This document shows positions 58,560 to 64,000 of a DNA stretch of 64,000 nt, one piece after another. The notes beneath the pieces were generated by a model. The model saw only the letters and a program-made list of their open reading frames with translations, was not told where the DNA came from and searched no databases. Within the stretch, counting starts at the first letter, position 1. Each line of letters begins with the position of its first letter. The position numbers and the translations under genes are program-made. The stretch spans positions 38,646 to 102,645 of the forward strand of contig CAMNQH010000004.1 of NCBI GenBank assembly GCA_946549035.1, given 5' to 3'. This stretch comes from an uncultured Lachnospiraceae bacterium. Lineage in GTDB: Bacteria > Bacillota > Clostridia > Lachnospirales > Lachnospiraceae.

Positions 58560-58783
58560 GAATCCTCAAACTGCTTTACTCTCCCCAACAGAAATTTATA
58601 TCGAAGCTGTACGGCATTTACTTGATAAATGCAGCTATCAATTAAATCCGGGTCTACGACGTTTTCAAAATTAGCGTAAGCAAGATCCAGATCGCTTTTG
58701 GTTTTTTTTAGATCATCTAAAAGTAATGCATAATTTTCTTCATTTTCGGCTGTTTGTTTAAAAATACGTATCAAAGTTTTCAC
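58523..58783 (-). CDS. yaaL: DUF2508 (YaaL) family protein
   Basis: LLDDLKKTKSDLDLAYANFENVVDPDLIDSCIYQVNAVQLRYKFLLGRVK. Confidence 0.9.
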   Translation of the reverse strand: MKTLIRIFKQTAENEENYALLLDDLKKTKSDLDLAYANFENVVDPDLIDSCIYQVNAVQLRYKFLLGRVKQFEDSYAKNPLELLGS

Positions 58784-58910
58784 TTCCTTTACGGTAATGA
58801 ATTACCTCTTTTTACTAAGTATAATCAGTAATTTCCAAACTATACAAAAAACGGAATAAAAAATAGAAATCAGTATATATTTTATTAAAGGATGTACAAG
58901 GAAGAAACAT

Positions 58911-59177
58911 ATGGATTATGGAGTAGTTGCAATCGTGGCGATTTGTGCGCTGGTTCTTTTCATTGGCGCGTTAAAGCAAAAATCGAAAATAATTTTTCAG
59001 TTTGTCATGCGAGGGGCCGTGGGCTTGGTAAGCATTTATTTTTGTAATCAATTTTTGGAAACGAAACAGATGGCCATCGCTGTAGGAATAAATCCCGTCA
59101 GTTTTTTGACGGCCGGATGCCTTGGTATTGGCGGGGTTTTATTGCTTTACGGAATTATGTTTTACCAAACTTTGTGA
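58911..59177 (+). CDS. bofA: Pro-sigma-K processing inhibitor BofA family
   Basis: Two/three TM; AIAVGINPVSFLTAGCLGIGGVLLLYGI. Confidence 0.88.
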   Translation: MDYGVVAIVAICALVLFIGALKQKSKIIFQFVMRGAVGLVSIYFCNQFLETKQMAIAVGINPVSFLTAGCLGIGGVLLLYGIMFYQTL

Positions 59178-59271
59178 AAATATTACAAAATTTAGAAAAA
59201 AAGTAAAAAATAGTAGACAAATCCTACAGCATACTCTATAATCAACCCATCAAATACAAGTGAGGTGATGA

Positions 59272-59787
59272 ATGGAGGCGTGGAAGCTTTCGTGGACACT
59301 GCTGTTGCTGCTGATAGCTGTTTTCACGGATATTTGTACCGGTAAGGTCAGGAACCGGCTGATCTGCCTGGGGATTAGTACAGGTATTTTATTTCAAATA
59401 TGGGAGTTTGGAATGATAGGCCTGTTTTGGTCTGGGATACAGATTTTCTTTCCGGTTATCGTATTATTTCTTTTATTTCTAATGCGTGCGCTTGGTGCAG
59501 GCGACATCAAATTGTTTTCCATGATCGGAAGTATTTGGAACTTGAAGCTTTTATGTTATTGTATGATTTTTTCATTTCTGACAGGAGCAGTGTTTTCATT
59601 GTTAAAACTGCTTTATCAAAAAAATCTTATTTCTCGTATTCTTTACTTTTGCCGTTATGTCAAAATTTCTCTGGAAACCAGATGTATAGGAATTTATGAG
59701 CGGCAGTCTGATGGGAAGCAAAATACCATTTGTTTTACAATCGCAATCCTTATAGGATTTTGTATCGCCATGGAGGTGGTGAATTGA
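59272..59787 (+). CDS. Type IV prepilin peptidase (A24, TadV/CpaA-like)
   Basis: VFTDICTGKVRNRLI; RALGAGDIKLFSMIG GxGD motif. Confidence 0.92.
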   Translation: MEAWKLSWTLLLLLIAVFTDICTGKVRNRLICLGISTGILFQIWEFGMIGLFWSGIQIFFPVIVLFLLFLMRALGAGDIKLFSMIGSIWNLKLLCYCMIFSFLTGAVFSLLKLLYQKNLISRILYFCRYVKISLETRCIGIYERQSDGKQNTICFTIAILIGFCIAMEVVN

Positions 59788-60788
59788 AAAAAGTGACAAT
59801 CGCGATCTGTGACCTGCAGGATGCATACAGAGAACGGCTGGCAGAGTATTTTCTGCGTAAAAAGGCAGATAAGGTACAGATTGCTTCTTATTCTGTCCGG
59901 AGACAGTTTACGGAACAACAGAAAGAGGATCCCTTCGATATTGTACTTTGGGGGAGGGGATTTGAGGGGGTTGTTTCCAAGGAAGGGACAGGCAGTCTCT
60001 ATATTTTCTTAAGCGATTCTCCGGAATTGGAAGAGGAAACCGCTATTTTTAAGTATCAGTCCGCAGAAGAGATTTGGCGGGAAATGTTTGCCTTTTATAT
60101 GAAATTGGGGAAGAAGAACGGATACAGATCCGGGAGGGATACAGAGGTGATCGGAATTTATTCCCCTACCCACAGCAGGCTTCGAACGCCTTTTGCATTG
60201 ACAATGGCCCAGATTATGGCTTCTGAGAAAAAGGCGCTTTATGTAAATCTGGGGGAATGGGCCGGATTTGGAGGGTGGATGGAGGAAAGCTATCACAGAG
60301 ACCTGGCGGACTTAATGTATTTGATATCCAGCCGTGGAGTACGAATACGAGGGATTTTGGAAAGTGTCATTCATTCTGTGAATCATATGGATTATATTCC
60401 GCCTATGGCAGACGCCCAGCTTCTTTGCGAAACCTCCGCGGAGGATTATCGAAAACTGCTGTTTTTATTGGTGGAGAAAAGCGAGTATGAGGGAATCGTT
60501 TTGGATTTTGGGGTAATGGTTCCAGGATTTTTCTCTTTACTGGAACAGTGTACCAGCATCTATGGTGTAGTAGATGCTGGAGCGATGGCAAGAGGGCAGT
60601 GCATACAGTTTGAAGAAAGTATGGCAAAAAGAGGCATGACGCAACTATCGGAAAAAATCAGGTCGGTAGCTTTTACTGCGGCAGATTCTCAGGTGTTGGA
60701 GCAGGAGCCGGTGATGCAGCAATGGCTTTATGGCAGATTGGGGGATCGGGTGAGAGCCGCCCGGTATGGACAGCATGGAGCGGATTAG
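59784..60788 (+). CDS. TadZ/CpaE-like pilus-assembly protein with degenerate P-loop (TTG start)
   Basis: Receiver-like N-terminus, GIYSPTHSRLRTPFALTMAQIMA at the MinD P-loop position; operon position; overlaps previous stop. Confidence 0.75.
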   Translation: MKKVTIAICDLQDAYRERLAEYFLRKKADKVQIASYSVRRQFTEQQKEDPFDIVLWGRGFEGVVSKEGTGSLYIFLSDSPELEEETAIFKYQSAEEIWREMFAFYMKLGKKNGYRSGRDTEVIGIYSPTHSRLRTPFALTMAQIMASEKKALYVNLGEWAGFGGWMEESYHRDLADLMYLISSRGVRIRGILESVIHSVNHMDYIPPMADAQLLCETSAEDYRKLLFLLVEKSEYEGIVLDFGVMVPGFFSLLEQCTSIYGVVDAGAMARGQCIQFEESMAKRGMTQLSEKIRSVAFTAADSQVLEQEPVMQQWLYGRLGDRVRAARYGQHGAD

Positions 60789-61986
60789 AAAGGAAGTAAT
60801 GGCACGGCTTGACCTTACCCGGGAAGTGCCGGATGAAGAGGTTTTATCCGTTATTGATGAAGCTGTCTGCATACGGGCCAAAGAAGAGGTATTGTCATTA
60901 CAAACTCGCAGGGAATTGCGGAGGGAAGTATTCCATTCCTTAAGGCGGTTGGATATGCTTCAGGAGCTATTAGAAGATGAAGAGATTACAGAGATTATGG
61001 TGAATGGAGCCGGGAATATTTTTTATGAAAAGAAAGGACGTCTTTTGCGGTGGCAAAGGGGATTTTCCTCAAGGGAGAAGCTTGAGGATGTGATTCAGCA
61101 AATTGCGGCAAGTAATAACCGGATAGTAAACGAATTTACGCCTATTGTAGACGCCAGACTGGGGGATGGCTCTCGCGTTAATATTGTGTTAGAGCCGATT
61201 GCCATTGACGGTTCCTGCATTTCTATTCGTAAATTTCCGAAGCATCCAATCGGAATCGAAGATATGATATCGTTTGGTTCTGTGAGCAGGGAATTGGCCG
61301 AGTACTTAGAAATTCTTGTGAAGGCTAAATATAATATTTTTATTTCTGGTGGGACAGGTTCCGGAAAAACAACGCTTTTAAATGTATTGTCCTCATTTAT
61401 TCCGGAGGAGGAACGTGTTATTACCATTGAGGACTCTGCAGAACTGCAGATTCAGAATATTCCAAATCTCGTAAGGCTGGAGGCTCGGAATGCGTCTATG
61501 GAGTCCGGAAATGAAATTAGAATTCGAGATTTGATAAAAAGCGCGTTGCGCATGCGACCGGACAGAATTTTGGTGGGGGAAATCAGAGGAGGAGAGGCCC
61601 TGGATATGCTGCAGGCAATGAATACAGGTCATGATGGTTCCTTAAGCACCGGACATGCCAACGGCTGCCGCGATATGCTAAGAAGAATTGAAACAATGGT
61701 GCTGATGGGAATGGAATTACCCTTAGACGCCGTTCGGGCCCAGATTGCCTCGGGGATCGACATATTGGTGCATCTGGGAAGACTTAGGGACAGAAGTCGA
61801 AAAATATTGGATGTGATGGAAGTGATTGGCTTTGAGGACCATCAGATTCGCGTGAATCCTCTGTTTCAATTTCGAGAATTAAAGGAAGGGGGTGAGAATC
61901 TGAAAGGATGCTGGGAAAAAGTAGGAGATTTACAGCGGCGGGAAAAGCTGGAGACAGCGGGACTGACTATCGGCGCTGCTACATGA
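60766..61986 (+). CDS. CpaF/TadA family secretion ATPase
   Basis: ISGGTGSGKTTLLNVLSSFIP; ITIEDSAELQI; RPDRILVGEIRGGEALDMLQAMNTGHDGSLSTGHAN. Confidence 0.96.
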   Translation: MDSMERIRKEVMARLDLTREVPDEEVLSVIDEAVCIRAKEEVLSLQTRRELRREVFHSLRRLDMLQELLEDEEITEIMVNGAGNIFYEKKGRLLRWQRGFSSREKLEDVIQQIAASNNRIVNEFTPIVDARLGDGSRVNIVLEPIAIDGSCISIRKFPKHPIGIEDMISFGSVSRELAEYLEILVKAKYNIFISGGTGSGKTTLLNVLSSFIPEEERVITIEDSAELQIQNIPNLVRLEARNASMESGNEIRIRDLIKSALRMRPDRILVGEIRGGEALDMLQAMNTGHDGSLSTGHANGCRDMLRRIETMVLMGMELPLDAVRAQIASGIDILVHLGRLRDRSRKILDVMEVIGFEDHQIRVNPLFQFRELKEGGENLKGCWEKVGDLQRREKLETAGLTIGAAT

Positions 61987-62699
61987 GCAGAGGGGATGTA
62001 GCGAAATGTGCCGGAATAGCGTTGATTTTATCCGCCGGAATATCATGGCTCTTTTATCGGCATGTAGCCGGAATGGTGGTGGCAGTAGTTCTTGGGCCTG
62101 TAATGTATAATTTGAAAAAGCAGGAAAATATTGGAAAACGCCAGGAAAGGCTGCGAAGCCAGTTTAAAGAATGTATCCGGGTAGTGACAGCATCCATGCA
62201 GGTGGGATATTCTGTAGAACATGCATTTTTGGAGGCCCAAAAGGAGTTGGAGCAGTTATTGGGGAGACAAGCCGATATGTGCAGGGAGCTGCTGCAGATG
62301 AATCAGCAGATTCGTCTCAATGTTCCAATCGAAGGATTGTTGGAGAAATTGGCATATCGCAGCGGGGTAGAGGAAATTTTCAGCTTTGGCCAAGTGTTTG
62401 GTTATGCCAAACGAAGCGGGGGCGACTTTCAACGGATTCTGCAGGATACGACGGAACGGATTTCTGAAAAAGCAGAACTGGAACAGGAGATTGGAACCAT
62501 GATAGCCGGAAAGCGGATAGAACAAAGAATTATGAATGTCATTCCTTTGGGAATTCTGTTCTTGATTAACTGGACTTCACCAGAATTTTTGAAAATGATG
62601 TATGAAGGAGTTTTAGGAAGATTATGCATGACAATTTGCTTGCTGGTATATGGAGGAGCGTATTTGCTGTCTCAAAAGATAGTGGATATTAGGATCTAG
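61983..62699 (+). CDS. TadB-like type II secretion system F family protein
   Basis: LRSQFKECIRVVTASMQVGYSVEHAFLEA...FGQVFGYAKRSGGDFQRILQDT; ATGA overlap with upstream gene. Confidence 0.9.
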   Translation: MSRGDVAKCAGIALILSAGISWLFYRHVAGMVVAVVLGPVMYNLKKQENIGKRQERLRSQFKECIRVVTASMQVGYSVEHAFLEAQKELEQLLGRQADMCRELLQMNQQIRLNVPIEGLLEKLAYRSGVEEIFSFGQVFGYAKRSGGDFQRILQDTTERISEKAELEQEIGTMIAGKRIEQRIMNVIPLGILFLINWTSPEFLKMMYEGVLGRLCMTICLLVYGGAYLLSQKIVDIRI

Positions 62700-62720
62700 C
62701 AAAGCGGGGGAAATCAAGAG

Positions 62721-64000
62721 ATGGTAAAAGAAATTTTGGGGTATGGAATTCTGACAGCAGCCAGTATAGGCGCGGGGCTTTACGTTAGAAGGAAGGGGAA
62801 GACGGGCAAGTATGAAAAATATGGCAGATACCTCTGGGGGATGGCTTTGGTAGGAATTTTGTGTTTTGCAGCGGCGCTTTGGGAAACGTTTTCCGAACAG
62901 CCAGAAGAGGTACATCAGTTAGAACGCAACGATGCAGGAGAAGGGGCAAAAGAGGTTTGGCTGTCCTTGGAGGCAGGAGAACTCTTGAGGGGGCAGACCT
63001 ATGCAGTAACAGTGGAGGAGCAGCTTTTGACAAAAGAAGAGGCGAAACATCTTTTGGATATGGCGGGGAAGGAGGCGGAGACTGCAATATTAGGAGAGAA
63101 TGCTTCCGGTGAGCATATTACCAAGGATTTATATTTGCCCAAGACGCTGCAGGAGGGAAAAGTAGAATCCTCTTATTATTTTGAACCATTTGATTTGATA
63201 GAACCGGATGGAAGGATTGTATGGGAGCGGATCGAAGAGGATGAGAGCTTGGTTAAAGTATCTGTGGAATTAAGGTGCCAACAAGAGCAGGCGGTTCATG
63301 AATTCTACATCCGCCTGCTTCCGGAACTGATGGAAGAAAAAACGGCCCTCCTGCGGGAGATTGACCGCAGAATTGCGAAAGAGAATCAAAAAGCAGGGGA
63401 AGCCTGTGTACGCCTTCCAGAGAGGTTTGGACAGGTAGATTTGCGCTGGAAGCAGGAACCGGAAAATATTTCCCTTAAAATATTCCTTTTGGGAATAGCC
63501 TGTCTGATTCTTAGATATGTGTTGGGAAAAGAAAAACAGGAAAGATTAAAAAAAGCACGGGAGCGGCAAATGAAATTAGACTATCCGGATATTGTCATTC
63601 AGATTTCGTTGCTGACAGGAGCCGGTATGACAGTTTCTGCAGCCTGGGGCAGAGTCGTGTCAGAGTACGGCAGACAGCGAGAGTATGGCGTTTCCATATT
63701 GCGTCCGGGATTTGAAGAAATGAAAAAGACCTGGTATGAAATGCAGGATGGTGTAGGGGAGCAGCAGACATATGGAAATTTTGGAGCCAGATGCGGTCAG
63801 GCTCAGTATCGGAAATTCGCTTCGATTTTGATGCAGAATGTAAAGAAGGGGACAAAAGGAATGCAGCAGCTTTTGGATGCGGAAGCAAAAGAAGCATTTA
63901 CAGAGAGAAAACGGTATGCAAGGCAGCTGGGGGAAGAAGCCAGTACCAAGCTGTTGATTCCTATGGGGTTAATGTTGCTTTTGGTAAGATCGGAAGAGCG
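62721..64000 (+). CDS. TadC-like type II secretion system F family protein with large N-terminal insert; 3' incomplete and disrupted by adapter sequence
   Basis: MVKEILGYGILTAASIGAGLYVRRK...MKLDYPDIVIQISLLTGAGMTVSAAWGRVV...RQLGEEASTKLLIPMGLMLLLV then non-native RSEE. Confidence 0.85.
   Translation, partial: MVKEILGYGILTAASIGAGLYVRRKGKTGKYEKYGRYLWGMALVGILCFAAALWETFSEQPEEVHQLERNDAGEGAKEVWLSLEAGELLRGQTYAVTVEEQLLTKEEAKHLLDMAGKEAETAILGENASGEHITKDLYLPKTLQEGKVESSYYFEPFDLIEPDGRIVWERIEEDESLVKVSVELRCQQEQAVHEFYIRLLPELMEEKTALLREIDRRIAKENQKAGEACVRLPERFGQVDLRWKQEPENISLKIFLLGIACLILRYVLGKEKQERLKKARERQMKLDYPDIVIQISLLTGAGMTVSAAWGRVVSEYGRQREYGVSILRPGFEEMKKTWYEMQDGVGEQQTYGNFGARCGQAQYRKFASILMQNVKKGTKGMQQLLDAEAKEAFTERKRYARQLGEEASTKLLIPMGLMLLLVRSEE
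63987..64000 (+). other. Residual Illumina adapter sequence (AGATCGGAAGAGCG)
   Basis: Exact 14-nt match to the start of the TruSeq Read 2 adapter at the extreme end, where the TadC reading frame loses its expected hydrophobic tail. Confidence 0.85.

Noticed and set aside
1-64000. CRISPR arrays, tRNA/rRNA genes, intact insertion sequences or prophage
   Set aside because: None seen on reading both strands; no regularly spaced direct repeats, cloverleaf clusters, transposases or integrases recognised.

Overview
The window looks like a chromosomal segment of a Gram-positive clostridial (Lachnospiraceae-like) anaerobe; the taxonomic call is my inference from gene content. It has about 45 protein genes. 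Recognisable ones include a HlyIII-family protein (truncated at the left edge), a DEAD-box helicase, a triple-PepSY protein, a DUF4258/YgiT-type toxin-antitoxin pair, reverse rubrerythrin plus a Fur/PerR regulator, an NrdG-like activase, tadA, a large SRP RNA, and an AAA/PD-(D/E)XK protein. There is also a surface cassette (a 2314-aa protein with about 24 repeats, a class B sortase, and a BspA-type LRR protein with a TPKTG anchor), an ABC-F protein, an NSS transporter, DegV and TetR, hydE-hydG, a two-component system, an aconitase-family hydratase, an AI-2E transporter and glgB. The right half carries an IbrA/IbrB-like PAPS-reductase/ParB pair with a DUF2284 gene, a coat-like protein, a flagellar block (DUF6240-like, flagellin, FliS), YaaL/BofA and a Tad pilus operon. 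No tRNA, rRNA, CRISPR array or intact transposon was recognised. The observations I consider strongest are: (1) an unassigned riboswitch-like leader (promoter, structured RNA, terminator) in front of hydE; (2) the IbrA/IbrB/DUF2284 cluster; (3) the giant-repeat/sortase/LRR cassette; (4) a TPR/disordered-linker/AAA protein with a degenerate Walker B; (5) a residual Illumina adapter (AGATCGGAAGAGCG) as the last 14 bases, which corrupts the end of the TadC-like ORF. All reading was by eye, with no alignment, folding or database search.
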